A stretch of 64,000 nt of DNA from Prosopocoilus inquinatus (taxonomy: Eukaryota > Arthropoda > Insecta > Coleoptera > Lucanidae), in the NCBI GenBank assembly GCA_036172665.1, contig CM069875.1, positions 11,054,001 to 11,118,000 of the forward strand, read 5' to 3'. The notes under the pieces are model-generated. The model ran no database searches. It was not told the origin of the DNA and saw only the letters and a program-made list of their open reading frames with translations. How positions within the stretch are numbered: position 1 is the first letter of the stretch; each line of letters starts with the position of its first letter. Position numbers and translations under genes: made by a program. Shown here in pieces: positions 22,772 through 33,479 of the stretch.

Positions 22772-23210
22772 TACTGCAAGTTAACAATTTTAACTTTATA
22801 GTCCTCTGAATGTTGAAAATTATCGACTTTCAAGCGTCAATATTTCGAAAATATTTGACTTTGATCAGTGGTAATTTATGTAAAATTTTCAGCAAAATTC
22901 AAAATTACAAAAAGATTGGGGGAGTACCATTTAAAAAACCACATTATTTGCCCTCAAAAACCACTTTATTTTGAAACATTTTTTTACATTTAAGAGTCTA
23001 TAAAGAAAATCAACAGATGAATTAACGTAATTGCTTTTGAACTTTATCAGTAACAATCTAAAATACGAAATAGGATTAGAAAATCCAATGTCAAACATTT
23101 TCTTCAAAAGTTATAATAGGCGTTCAAAAAGTTTCCCTAATTATGTTGATCAGTGTATTTTAGGAAATATTTAAGGTGTTGTAAACTTTTTATCCAAACT
23201 ATACAAGTAC

Positions 23211-23284
23211 GTGCTGCAGGGTGCTGCATTTAAGTTAACAAGGGATTTCCTATGTTGTGTTTCAAAATGCAGCACCCTGCATAC
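23211..23284. repeat. Short hairpin (CAGGGTGCTGCATTT arms)
   Basis: 'gcagggtgctgcattt' mirrored by 'aaatgcagcaccctgc' around a 35-bp loop. Probably a very short MITE. Confidence 0.55.
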
Positions 23285-23407
23285 AAGACTCGGTAGTTGT
23301 GTTTCGAGATCAAGCAAAACAAAACTCAGTTTAGATTGTAGGCATTCATCATAAGAAACATACTAACGCAAAAAGTCAATTTTAATATTTTCTGCAAATA
23401 CCGATTT

Positions 23408-23470
23408 TACAGCTGTTTCAGCCCTGTTTGGGGCTTCATTAGCAGAGACGTAGCTCGATATTCCCACTGC
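23408..23470 (-). ncRNA. Hammerhead ribozyme remnant, core mutation
   Basis: Minus strand: CTAATGA where CTGANGA is expected (core G5 replaced by A), then stem II AGCCC/GGGCT, GAAA and ACAGCTGT. The repeat stops at the predicted cleavage position (23408), and unrelated sequence follows, so the downstream stem I strand is missing. Predicted inactive. Confidence 0.6.
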
Positions 23471-24056
23471 TCTTGTAGGTCATTGCATGGCATAATAGTC
23501 TAAGATCCCACTGCAACTTTTCTACGTTCATCTGATATTTTAACGAAACACGATTTTAATGAAAGATTACACACAGAAGAACACGCCACCGGGTTGCCTT
23601 GAAAAATCTTGCAGCAAGTACCTTTAATTGGCGAAGTTTTTCTTTTCCAATAAATTCGTTCATTTGTTAGGGCAGTGAAAAAAGTGCCATTAAGTGAAGA
23701 ACGATCTTAAGAACTTGGACAAACATTTTGTTGCCGCCTCTCAGCCTGCCGCAAGTCACTTGCAGCCAGTTGTAAAAGGTATCTCTTTCGTCGATCATCT
23801 ACGTTCATCGCGTATGGAAAGAAATTTTATACCAAATTGGAGCTAAATTTGCTCTCTGTACGATAGAGTTTGGTTGCCTGCGCAAAAGCTGCCGCAACTA
23901 AAGGTTTCCAGCATTTATGGTCTCGCTGCAACTTGACATTGCTGAGTCTTTGTAGCAAAAGTGCGAGGTTTGCGCGCAAGAAGTACTAGTATTTTAGGTG
24001 ACTGTAAGCGTGCTATGTTAATAATGTATATAAATAAAGACACTTAATTACTATAA

Positions 24057-24474
24057 TTATTCAGTTCTATTTAATTTTTTAATTATATTGCCGTGAACGT
24101 GCCCCAGAGGCCACCTGTTGGTGGGTATCTGGAATAATGAAGGAGGGGTACCAGGTAAGCGGGATGTGAGAGACACAGTGACTAGTGGAAGGTGCTGCCT
24201 GGTACACCTCCTCTTTTGGGGGACAATAAACTACTTATATAACCGGAGACGGGAGTAATTTTTGGATCCCCCATAGAGAACTGCCGGTAAGTACCCTTTT
24301 CATTGTCACAGGTACCTCGAGCTAGCGCGACGACCCCCCAAAAGAGAGGGCTACGACCCCCCAAATTTCGAACCCTCGGTGGGGTACGTAACAATATTTA
24401 GTAGTCTATGCAATATTTTTTATACAAGCCATAGACCACTAAATAAAATTAAAAATTTCAAATTGATAGAACTG
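24057..24474. mobile_element. GC-rich TIR element with ATTCAGTTCTA ends
   Basis: 'attattcagttctatttaat' at the left is inverted as 'tagaactgaataat' at the right. The interior is unusually GC-rich, with C/G runs ('gaccccccaaaagagag', 'tttgggggac') and a small hairpin near 24395-24440. It does not encode a recognised protein. Origin unknown; it may carry captured sequence. Confidence 0.5.
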
Positions 24475-24484
24475 AATAATTATA

Positions 24485-24932
24485 AAAAAATTTGTGCAGA
24501 TCGTTTTTGATTACAGTGAAAACCTCGAGCAGCCTCTGGACAGCTGTTTCAACCCTGCTTGGGGCTTCGTCAGCAGAGACATAGCTCGACATCCCCACTG
24601 CAAACAAAAACGACTTGTCCAATTTATCCGCAATTGCGATGTAAGAGTGATGAACAGATAAAATATCGACATCTTATGATTGCTTTTTGACCTGACATTG
24701 CAGTAGGATAGCCCCAAGCAGGACTGAAACAGCTGTACAGACGCTGCTCGAGGTTTTCACTGCAATCAAAAACGATTTGCACAAAATTTTTTAAAAACTT
24801 TCATTATGCTTTGACGGCAAGCATGGCCGCCTTGCATGGGGGACTTATTAGGAGCAAATCCGCTTCAATTTGTCTATCCTACTGCAATGTCCGGTCAAAA
24901 AGCGATCGTAAGATGTCGCTACTTTATCTGTA
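24485..24932. mobile_element. Hammerhead-bearing repeat insertion, copy at 24 kb
   Basis: Two pieces of the 311-bp monomer in opposite orientation: minus sense 24485-24709, plus sense 24710-24932. Flanked by the 10-bp direct repeat AATAATTATA (24475-24484 and about 24933-24942). The outer ends are 'gcacaaattttt' (minus sense, left) and 'ctactttatctg' (plus sense, right), the same two ends as in the 46 kb insertion but swapped. The plus-sense piece starts inside stem II, so it holds no complete ribozyme. Confidence 0.75.
24525..24589 (-). ncRNA. Type I hammerhead ribozyme, copy 3 (intact)
   Basis: Minus strand: outer stem I TCGAGC/GCTCGA, inner stem I GTCTCTG/CAGAGG, core CTGACGA, stem II AGCCC/GGGTT with loop CAAGCA, GAAA, palindromic stem III ACAGCTGT (24540-24547), cleavage triplet GTC with the cut between 24539 and 24538. 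The unpaired bases between the two parts of stem I are where type I hammerheads make loop contacts with stem II. Every conserved core base is present. Confidence 0.8.
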
Positions 24933-25048
24933 AATAATTATAGTGTTTTATCTGAAAATCTTTATTTATATACATTATTAACATCGTGTACTTACAGTCC
25001 TCTGTACCTAAAATGCGCGCGAACCTCGCACTTTTGCTACAAAGTTTA

Positions 25049-25584
25049 AAGCCGGCAATACATGTTCCAACAATTTCACGTAAAAATTCATGTGTGTATA
25101 AATTCATGAATTGTAATCTGCAATACACGTTTCAATTAGATTAAAAAAATGTTCTACTAAATAGTAATTTAGAATGATAATGTTGGTGAAAATGGTAACT
25201 CATTAATGCTTTTAACTTCAAGTTATTTTCTTTAAGCAGCTGGTAATGTTGGATTATGTTATCAAGGGATCATCCAAACGGAGAGCACGTAGTCCTCACT
25301 GATTAAACTGTCTTGAAGCTAAAATTATTTATAAACATATTTCCCCATAAACTACCTGAAGTCGTTCTTCATTCATCTGAATCAACAGCCAACAGCAACA
25401 AAGTCACTAGAATTTACTAAAATTTCACGTCAAAAACCTTGAAAAATAGAACTTGCTCTATGTTTTCAATTTTACATGTATAAATTCATGTAATTCTTTT
25501 TTCTCGCTATACACGTTGAAAAATAGGTTTTGTCATAAATTACATATAAATTTCATGAAATTTATGATCGTGTATTGCTGGCTT
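25049..25584. mobile_element. MITE AAGCCGGCAATACATG inserted in a foldback arm
   Basis: Left end AAGCCGGCAATACATG and right end CGTGTATTGCTGGCTT are inverse, with AT-rich paired sequence inside ('tgtataaattcatgaattg'). It splits the right arm of the 23503-26020 foldback and so is younger than it. Confidence 0.65.
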
Positions 25585-26028
25585 CAGAGAAGTGTCAAGT
25601 TGTAGCGAGACCATAAATGCTGGCAACCTTCAGTTGCGCAGTTTTGCGCAGGCAACCAAATTCTGTCGTGCAGAGGGCAAATTTAGCTCCAATTTGGTAT
25701 AAATTTTTTTTCCATACGCGATGAACGTAGATGATTGACGAAAGAAGTACCTTTTACACCTGGCTGCAAGTGACTTGTGGCAAGCTGAGAGGCGGCAACC
25801 AAGTTTTTTCGAGTTCTTCACTTAATGGCACTTTTTCACTGCCCTAACAAATGAACGAATTTATTGGAAAAAAATTTGTTGAAACTTCGCCAATTAAAGG
25901 TACTTGCGGCAAGATTTTTCAAGGGAACCCGGTCGCCTCGTGTTCTTCCATATGTAATCTTCCATTAAAATCGGGTTCGTTAAAATAACAAATGAACGTA
26001 GAAAAGTTGCACTGGGATCTCATACTAT

Positions 26029-26155
26029 AATAGCGTTTTCCGCTGGTTGCACCGGTATGCACTGAGTGTATCTCCATCTCGTTTTATTACATAAAGCTGA
26101 ACCGAGATGGAAATACACTCAGTGCGTACTAGTGCAGCCAGTGGAAAACGCTATT
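26029..26155. repeat. Palindromic MITE (127 bp)
   Basis: 'aatagcgttttccgctggtt' mirrored by 'agccagtggaaaacgctatt', with 'gagatggaaatacactcagt' paired to 'actgagtgtatctccatctc' inside. High arm identity. Confidence 0.75.
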
Positions 26156-26545
26156 AGACAGGTCGGTCAATTAGCATTTAAAAAACTGACAGATAAAAAA
26201 TAATAGTGTGTGGTGAAAACACAGCGCACAAAAACATACACACATCATTTCGTTTGTTTTACAATAAAAAATATATTAAACCTTGGTATACAACAAGCAG
26301 ATTATAAAAGTAAATGAATAATAGATTCATACCCGGTTTCTGAAACGATACATAACTTTATGTAGATATGAACTCAAGATAAACGCACCATAACTTCTAA
26401 AAACCGTTTCTCAAAACTTTATCCTTGGATAAAACGTATACTTAGAAACATAAACAGTTTATACTTTTCATAAAGTTATGTGTCAAAAAAAATCTTTACA
26501 TAAAGTTATTTATCGTTTCAGAAACCGTTATTTGAAATACACTTA

Positions 26546-26736
26546 AGGCCAGTTGTACAATGAAGGTTTAAACTGATGTTCAACTAAACCAGGTTCAAAG
26601 TGAACAATATCGCATCAAATTTTATTCATGAATGCATTATTTGCCACGTGTTCTTACTACGGTCCTAAGCGAATTTGTTTACTTTGAATTTGGTTTAGTT
26701 AATCTTGAGTTTAAACCGCCTTTGTACAACTGGCCC
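26546..26736. mobile_element. PIF/Harbinger-like MITE (191 bp), TTA duplication
   Basis: Ends AGGCCAGTTGTACAA and TTGTACAACTGGCC, flanked on both sides by TTA (26543-26545 and 26737-26739), the 3-bp duplication typical of PIF/Harbinger. The interior pairs around 'gaacctggtttagtt'. Non-coding. Confidence 0.75.
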
Positions 26737-26739
26737 TTA

Positions 26740-27281
26740 GTCTGGGTTGCATAATAGATTTAAACCAGGATTAAATTTTATACTAGGCTAGAGTGTGACA
26801 GATATTATGACTTGTATAACATATTGTGTGTCACATTCTAGATTAGTATTATGGTGGTATTCCGAAATATTTGAATTTAAGGATTCAAAAGTTTTAAGAA
26901 TTTCAATTAAAGAAAATTTAAAAATAAAGAGTTAAATGGTGCTATTCAAAAATCACATTTAAGTAATTGTAACTCTTTAATACTTTAAACTGTCAAATTA
27001 TAAAGGGCCGATTGCATAAAGACTTTAAATTTTAAGTTACTTTAACCTAAAAAAATGCATTTGTTTCCCTATTCTTAAAGTGACTTTAAATTAAAGCTTC
27101 CTTAAAGTGTGATTATGAAAACGGTCATTAAAGCGTTAAGGCGAAAATGCAATTCTCGATTACTCTTTAATTTTAAATTTTTAAGTTTAAAGCGTTAAAG
27201 AGTTTACAGTTACTTAAATTTACTTTCTGAATAGCACCATTAAATTTAATCCAGCCTTAAATCTTTTATGCAACTCAGCCT
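26740..27281. mobile_element. PIF/Harbinger-like MITE with nested inverted repeat
   Basis: 'gtctgggttgcataatagat' is inverted as 'atcttttatgcaactcagcc'. TTA lies on both sides (26737-26739, shared with the previous element, and 27282-27284). Inside, 26935-27241 forms a second inverted pair ('aatggtgctattc' / 'gaatagcaccatt') with a further weaker pair around 27008-27128 ('gattgcataa'). Confidence 0.65.
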
Positions 27282-27340
27282 TTAAGTGATGTACCTGAGC
27301 TACCCTTCACCAATAAAACTGGTTGTTGAGAAATGGCCTA

Positions 27341-28356
27341 TCCGCACTATAATACGATACTTATTTGGTGCTTAAAATTAATCATAAAACGATTATCAAA
27401 ATATTCCCGTTTTACTTAACAGAGTGTCCCAAAAGTGTGTTCTCGGGAAATGACTAGAAAACTACAGAAGCTACAAAAAAAATATGAAGACATTTTTGGT
27501 CAAGTTTTAGAGGTACACAACATACAGTTACTTTCATCTATATAGGATGAATCAAAACAGTGGTGCTAGGTACAATTTTTCTATTTAAAATTAGAAACAG
27601 TGTATGTCAAATTTGAATCACCCATAAAATTCTACAAATTTTTTGTATACCATAATCTATGTCTAAATCTAACTATTCTGGATATATTTAATTTTTTCTA
27701 AAAACTGACGTTTTTAATTTATTTATTCTTATATTTATTTTTAATACTAAAAAAATTACTACAGATGTTGATTATTGTAAGAAATTATTAAATGCATTTT
27801 TATCTTTACAGGGTCTTCACAAAAATTGATTTTTGTAATTTCGAAATTCCTAATATTTTCCTTTTTACAACGATCATGTAACACTGAAACACATTTGTAA
27901 TAGCTTATATCATATCAGCTATATCTCAAACTGTACCAAAAATCTTTCTTTTAAGAGTTAAAAATAAATAGAATACACATAAATGAAATGATAGCTGAAA
28001 ACGATGCAGATAAAGTGTTAGATTTAGACGTAGATTAAGATATACAAAACAATGTGTGGAATTTTATGAGCGAATCAAATTTGACATCATATATACGGTG
28101 TTTTATTTATAGTTTTAAATTAAAAAAGTTGTATCTAGCACCACTGTTTTGATTCATCCATTGATTCATTTGTATAGATGAAAATAATTTTGTTATAGAC
28201 CACTAAAATTTAAAACAAAAATATCTTGAAACTTTCTTGTAGATTATGTAGTAATCGAGATATTGTGTGAGAACGCACTGTTGGGACACTGTACAAAACA
28301 TAAAAGGTTTTATGATTAATTTTAAACACCAAATATTGTAGTATGTTGGTGCGGGT
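27341..28356. mobile_element. Foldback element just 3' of the first ALDH gene
   Basis: 'gcactataatacgatactta' at 27341 pairs with the inverse ending 28356 ('caaatattgtagtatgttgg'). An inner end pair 'agagtgtcccaaaagtgtgt' (27422) is matched at 28292 ('gttgggacactgt'). Diverged fragments of the same family occur at 57478-57590 and 62290-62390. Non-coding. Confidence 0.6.
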
Positions 28357-28473
28357 CTGCCACTTTCCCAACATATATGTGACAGTCATAAGATCCACAT
28401 AAAAAAACCTAGCACTTAAAATTCTCCAAGATGACTGTAATATGTGGTCATGTATTATAATACATACTGAAAA

Positions 28474-29967
28474 CTAAATTAAAGAATTTTGAAAACCCGC
28501 AAACTTTTTAAGACCTATTGCAATCAATATTACTACAGTCACAGTGAAAATATGAGGTAAACACTTAAAATTACGCTTCATTAATAAATGAGTTAAGAAA
28601 GAAATTTTTCCCTCTGAGTAAGGTGGATAGCGTGCTGATGCTATTTTTTCTGCAATAGGGTTGTAATTCTTACATAAGCAAGTTTTCTTATGTGAGAATG
28701 TATCAAATGAATATTTATCATGATATTGTCCCATTCCGCTACATCCAATTCCTCCAAATGGAACACCATCTGTCACGAAATGCATAATGGTATCATTAAT
28801 ACAAACTCCACCACTAGATGTTCTTTTCAAAAACATATCAACAATTTTTGACTTAGAGGAAAATACATACAGAGCCAAAGGCTTCTCTCGATTGCAAATA
28901 AATTCAATTGCATCCTCTGCACTGGTGATGTTCACAATAGGCAAAATAGGACCGAAAATTTCTTCCTGCATAACTGAGTCAGTTGATTTAACATTGATCA
29001 GAACAGTAGGTTCTATAAATTTATCTTTCAGATCAGTATTACCACCAATAGCAATAGTTCCATCTTTAAGATATGCAGAGATTCTTTCAAAATGCCTTTC
29101 ATTTACAATTCGACTGTAATCTGGTGAATTTCGGATATCTCCTTTAAAGAAATCTTGGAGGACTTTTTCTGCACACTTCACAAATTTTTCCTGTACTTCT
29201 TTTGTACACAATAAATAATCAGGAGCGATGCAGGTCTGTCCTGCATTAACACATTTTCCCCAAAGTATGCGACGTACCGCAACTTCAAAATTAACACTGT
29301 CATCAAGATAAACCGGGCTTTTCCCACCCAATTCCAGTGTTGTTGGAGTTAAATATTTATTAGCAGCCGCATGTACTATTCTACCCACTACAGTTGAGCC
29401 TGTATAAAAAATGTAATCAAATCTTTCTTTCAGTAATTCTGTTGTTTCATGAACCCCTCCAAGAACCACCTGATAACAAGTGTTATCTAAGTACTTTGGA
29501 AGAGTTTTTCTTATAAACTCAGCAGTAGCAGGTGCTAATTCTGAAGGTTTTATTATAACACAATTGCCAGCTGCAATAGCTCCAGCTAAAGACACGAAAA
29601 TCAACTGTACAGGATAGTTCCATGGTCCTATGATTAAAACTACTCCAAATGGCTCACTGTACACGAATACACCATCAAATAAATTAGCCAATGCTTTAGC
29701 TGGTCGTTCAGGCTTCATCCAAGCCTTCAGATTGAACAGAATGTTGCGCACATCATTAATTGCAACGTTTAGTTCGGTAACAACAGCTTCCTGTTTACTT
29801 TTACGCAAGTCTGCATGCAACGCTTTTGCAATTTCTTCGACGTTTTCTTCATATAAACGGAGTAAGGCTTGCAACTGCTTCTGACGAAATTCAAATGGTC
29901 TCGTCTTGCCACTGAAGAAGGTTGCTCTAACAGTTTCCATAGTTTTTGTATAATTTGAAGTTGTCAT
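28474..29967 (-). CDS. Aldh-III: Fatty aldehyde dehydrogenase, ALDH3 family, membrane-anchored
   Basis: 497 aa, single exon. Predicted to oxidise long-chain fatty aldehydes to fatty acids with NAD(P)+, tail-anchored in the ER or a related membrane. Visible ALDH motifs: GPWNYP (114-119, oxyanion-hole Asn117), general base Glu212 in [10 protein letters not shown], nucleophile Cys246 in [10 protein letters not shown], cofactor-binding EEIFGP (335-340) and [11 protein letters not shown] (403-413). The final ~25 residues form a hydrophobic helix ([18 protein letters not shown]) like the anchor of ALDH3A2-type enzymes. Start ATG 29967 has A at -3 and leaves a family-typical N-terminus. A paralogue in the same orientation lies at 47904-49349. 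Absence of introns could reflect an old retrocopy or intron loss. Seen: all motifs and the C-terminal helix. Inferred: substrate and location, from family knowledge. Confidence 0.95.
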   Translation of the reverse strand: MTTSNYTKTMETVRATFFSGKTRPFEFRQKQLQALLRLYEENVEEIAKALHADLRKSKQEAVVTELNVAINDVRNILFNLKAWMKPERPAKALANLFDGVFVYSEPFGVVLIIGPWNYPVQLIFVSLAGAIAAGNCVIIKPSELAPATAEFIRKTLPKYLDNTCYQVVLGGVHETTELLKERFDYIFYTGSTVVGRIVHAAANKYLTPTTLELGGKSPVYLDDSVNFEVAVRRILWGKCVNAGQTCIAPDYLLCTKEVQEKFVKCAEKVLQDFFKGDIRNSPDYSRIVNERHFERISAYLKDGTIAIGGNTDLKDKFIEPTVLINVKSTDSVMQEEIFGPILPIVNITSAEDAIEFICNREKPLALYVFSSKSKIVDMFLKRTSSGGVCINDTIMHFVTDGVPFGGIGCSGMGQYHDKYSFDTFSHKKTCLCKNYNPIAEKIASARYPPYSEGKISFLTHLLMKRNFKCLPHIFTVTVVILIAIGLKKFAGFQNSLI

Positions 29968-30239
29968 TTTAAATTAGTGCTTTAACATAAAACAAAGTTA
30001 TCAGAATATTTCAATTAACAACTATTTTGCAAAAATTCTTACAAGTAATTAATTCATTGTCATTATTATAAATGTCAACAATTCAATCCAAGTACCAGTG
30101 TTGCCAACATTTGAACTGAACTCAGCCACAAAATCATTAGACCCATTCAGCAGACCCAACTGTTGTGCAACAATTGACTAAATTTTTGCTGAATGGAAGT
30201 GATCACTTTCTGATGAGTTAGAAATCGCCATGTAGCGTA

Positions 30240-31706
30240 AAGCCGGCTACTCATTACGCGGTACTTGGCAAGTGACATAATTTTAGAGTTGTGTCGTTCA
30301 CGAACGATTCAGTTGTTTCGAACGAATCTTTTGAGTAAAGGTTCGTTCATTTCGTTCGTTCGTGAATGAACGAATCTTTTCGAACGATTTGATTCAGAAG
30401 AACGAATCACGATGCACCGCAGCTTCCAATTTTATTCGTGCATATTTCACCTCTTGTTTTCATGTATTTTAATTATGAAAATATCTTATATGAATCATCC
30501 TGTATATTTTTACATTTTCGAAGAAAGAATAAAATTACTTTATCAATAACACAGCACAGTATATTAATCAAAAAGTTTGTAAAATATACGGTTTTCAATG
30601 ACATTTATAATGTTCAAGTAGGCTGTGCGTGAAGATTTTTAAACAATTTAAATTTTCTGTCAAATCTCAGTCAGATTATTTGAAATATATCTGAGCGTAA
30701 AAGAAGTGTTGGTTGGAAATATTTTAGTGTTTTTAATATAAATAAAGGAAAATGTAATTATTGTTTGAAAGAAGTGATTATGGCGGAAATCGATATAACA
30801 TGTATGGCGAGCGACCCGATCCGTTCTTTCATTTACCTCGTTCATTTCGTTCAAATCGTTCATCTCGTTCATATCGTTCACTGACTCAAAGATTCGTTCG
30901 TTCGTTTTTTTAAGAACGAATCTTTTGAGTCGTTGATATTAATAATATGAACGATTCGTTCATGAACGACACAACTCTACTTAACTTGGCAAGTACTCGG
31001 CGAGTATTTGTGCAAGTAAAAGTCGAACCGTACACATTACTTGGCTACTTCTACGTAGCCAGTCCGTTTAAAGCCGGCTACTCATTACGCGGTACTTGGC
31101 AAGTACTTGCCAATACTTAGCAAGTGTCGAGTAATGCGTATTAAAACGCGGCGTGCAACTCGACACTACTTGCCACGTTACTTGTACTTCCCATTCGTTG
31201 TAGGTAAACTATCCAAAGTCAAACGGGCAAGTGTTAAACGGATTGACTACGCAGAAGTAGCTGAGTAATGTGTACTTGGCAAGTGAATTAACTTGGCAAG
31301 TACTCGGCGAGCATTTGTGCAAGTAAAAGTCGAACCGTACACATTACTCAGCTACTTCTACATAGCCAGTCCGTTTAACACTCGCCCGTTTGACTTTGGA
31401 CAGTTTACCGACAACGAACGGGAAGTACAAGTAACGTGGCAAGTAGTGCCGAGTTGCACGCCGCGTCTTAATACACATTACTCGGTACTTGCTAAGTATT
31501 GTCAAGTATTTGCCAAGTACCGCGTAATGAGTAGCCGGCTTAACACTTACCCGTTTGACTTTGAATAGTTTACCGACAACGAACGGGAAGTACAAGTAAC
31601 GTGGCAAGTAATGCCGAGTTGCACGCCGCGTTTTAATACACATTACTCGGCACTGGCTAAGTATTGGCAAGTACTTGCCAAGTACCGCGTAATGAGTAGC
31701 TGGCTT
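30240..31706. mobile_element. Foldback cluster with AAGCCGGCTACTCATTACGC arms
   Basis: The arm 'aagccggctactcattacgc' occurs at 30240 and 31074 in plus orientation and inverted at about 31514 and 31706. Between are many copies of ACTTGGCAAGT and 'gtcgaaccgtacacattact'. At least two overlapping foldback units are present. It ends 170 bp upstream of the UBL4A start, so it could supply or alter that promoter. Confidence 0.7.
30286..30977. mobile_element. Nested element with GAGTTGTGTCGTTC ends and TCGTTC repeats
   Basis: Inverted ends 'gagttgtgtcgttcacgaac' (left) and 'gttcatgaacgacacaactc' (right). Both subterminal regions contain many copies of TCGTTC/GAACGA (30295-30410 and 30822-30970). It interrupts the first arm of the surrounding foldback ('acttggcaagtga' | 'ttaacttggcaagt'), whose uninterrupted version is seen near 31276. 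Confidence 0.7.
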
Positions 31707-31875
31707 AATACGATCTCCATTCATTGCAACGCGTTCTTTTAGATTGGCAACAATGAAGACCGATGACTCAGTATTGACACTAATGACAGTTTTACAATTC
31801 CTAATTCTCATTTAAGAACTGATGTTCTTTAATTATTTAACTATAATTTGAAAGTAATCCTTTGAATCTTTTAAA

Positions 31876-32271
31876 ATGAAAATATTTATAAAAGTTTTGC
31901 GAGGCGAAGGTTGTATTGTGGACGTACAGGACACGACTAAAGTTATAGACGTTAAGAAGCAAGTGGAACTTGAACTAAAAGTTCCTATATCACAGCAAAC
32001 TCTTGTTCTAATGGGGAAAACGTTACTGGATGATAAGACGATAGGATTCTACCCGAAAATTAAAGACGGAACAAAGTTGCATCTAGTAATAAAGAGGCCC
32101 GAATCTTTAAGTGTTGTGTTAATGCGGTTCCTGAAAAATTACTATTCCGAAGACCAAACCAAGCTCATATTAGATGAATTTATGAGAGACTTCCATACCA
32201 AGGTGAATAGTTTAAGTCTGGACGATTTAGAGAGGATAGCAACTTCATATTTAAGCGAAGAAAATGTGTAG
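31876..32271 (+). CDS. UBL4A: Ubiquitin-like protein 4A (Get5 orthologue)
   Basis: 131 aa, single exon. N-terminal ubiquitin fold (1-75: MKIFIKVLRG, ISQQTLVLMGKTLLDD, DGTKLHLVIK) and a C-terminal segment (about 85-128) ending LSLDDLERIATSYL, the TUGS-type helical tail of UBL4A. No di-glycine end, so it is not conjugated. Known role of the family: cytosolic component of the BAG6/GET4 complex, handing tail-anchored membrane proteins to the GET pathway and assisting quality control. The ATG at 31876 has AAA upstream and gives the family's usual N-terminus. A foldback element ends 170 bp upstream. A copy of its 3' end lies at 36931-37160. Function is inferred from family. Confidence 0.92.
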   Translation: MKIFIKVLRGEGCIVDVQDTTKVIDVKKQVELELKVPISQQTLVLMGKTLLDDKTIGFYPKIKDGTKLHLVIKRPESLSVVLMRFLKNYYSEDQTKLILDEFMRDFHTKVNSLSLDDLERIATSYLSEENV

Positions 32272-32279
32272 TGATTAGT

Positions 32280-33470
32280 GACAAATAACTCTTTCATTGA
32301 AGAATTGCATGTCATACTCAATTAATGAAATCGATCATTTCATGAAACGGATATCTACTTTTATCATGAAATGCATCCACTTACTGTATTCACTGCCAGC
32401 ATAAAATATTTCTCCTTTTAATGAAACGGAGCAACTTTCTGTGCTCTTTTTGAAATTAATAACAATTTGGCCGATGTGATTTTTTTCATGTGAGCATCTT
32501 TCTACATGTGTACCTTCTTCATAAACCAAAAAGAAACATGGTCAAAATTGGGGAAATCAGATTTTATTAGAAATAACTGGACTTTTAGCAATTGTACTTA
32601 GTTTTAATTGAGCAGCTTATAACTTGGTGCTGCAGTTTAGTGCAAACTTTTGTCCTGGTTTAGCTTCATAATAGATGTTAATACTATTATAAAATTCTGC
32701 CGCTTCTGTCATATTTCTGATATTGACCTTTTAACAATATCATGAAATGCACAGTTTATAAATGAAAGGTTTTAATAGCCCATCACCTTGATGAAATCAT
32801 AATTAATTTCAGAAAGACCAGATAGTTATTTAATTTCATAAAAGGATAGATAATAATATATACAGTGTGTCCACAGATAGGTGATACAAGAGGAAAAACT
32901 CTTATTACTGATTTCTCAGAAAATTTTATACTTTATAATCATTTTTGCCATATTTGAAAATTGAAACATGAGACATTCAGGTACATATAAATATTTTGTG
33001 CTAGTAGTGAATAAAAATGATATTTACATTAAGTGGATGCATTACGTGAACTGGATATCCGTTTCATGAAATGACTGATTTCACTAAGTGAACATGACAC
33101 AAATATTATTTAAAGTTTACTAGACCTGTAAGTTGTGAACATACTTAGCAAAAACATTTTCATAACTGAGTAGAAACTATTTGTATGTGCTCTTATAATC
33201 CACTAAATCATTTATTCATGATTTTTACAATACTTGTTAATTTTCAATTATAATGTACCTTAACCAAATGTTAAAAATACAGTTTTATGTAATTTAATTT
33301 TAAGTACAATGTCATATCATTTCTTTGAAATTAAATGTAAAAGTTTGGTCAGAATCTGAACCTATGAGTTGCTGAATAATATGTCATTTCAAAATCATTT
33401 AAGTGGAGAGAAACTGAATGCATGTTATTGTTTTCGTGTTAATGAATGGACGAATGACGTTGACGAATGG
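32280..33470. other. UBL4A 3' flank and AT-rich intergenic sequence
   Basis: Contains the UBL4A 3' untranslated region. 'tcatgaaacggatatc' occurs at 32338, and its inverse around 33052 ('ggatatccgtttcatgaaat'), with nearby 'gcatccactt'/'aagtggatgc' also inverted, so 32330-33090 may be another decayed foldback. No other gene recognised. Confidence 0.4.
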
Positions 33471-33479
33471 ATATATACA

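Larger units (their letters stand above)
20690..22925. repeat. Older inverted repeat enclosing a foldback and a MITE
   Basis: 'ttcgaaatattgacgcttga' at 20788 is the inverse of 'tcaagcgtcaatatttcgaa' at about 22830, and the flanking blocks also pair. Between the arms lie the MITE 20889-21022 and the foldback 21396-22771. Confidence 0.55.
23503..26020. mobile_element. Foldback element with nested insertions
   Basis: Left arm 23503-23975 ('agatcccactgcaacttttc' ... 'ctttgtagcaaaagtgcg') is the inverse of 25590-26020 plus 24935-25045. The right arm is split by a MITE at 25049-25584 and the loop holds a GC-rich TIR element (24057-24474) and a hammerhead repeat (24485-24932). No coding sequence of its own is recognised. 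Confidence 0.7.

Noticed and set aside
24707..24765. Plus-sense hammerhead half (stem II, GAAA, ACAGCTGT, stem I strand).
   Set aside because: The CTGANGA strand is missing because the inversion point lies inside stem II, so it cannot form a ribozyme. It is counted only as part of the 24 kb insertion.
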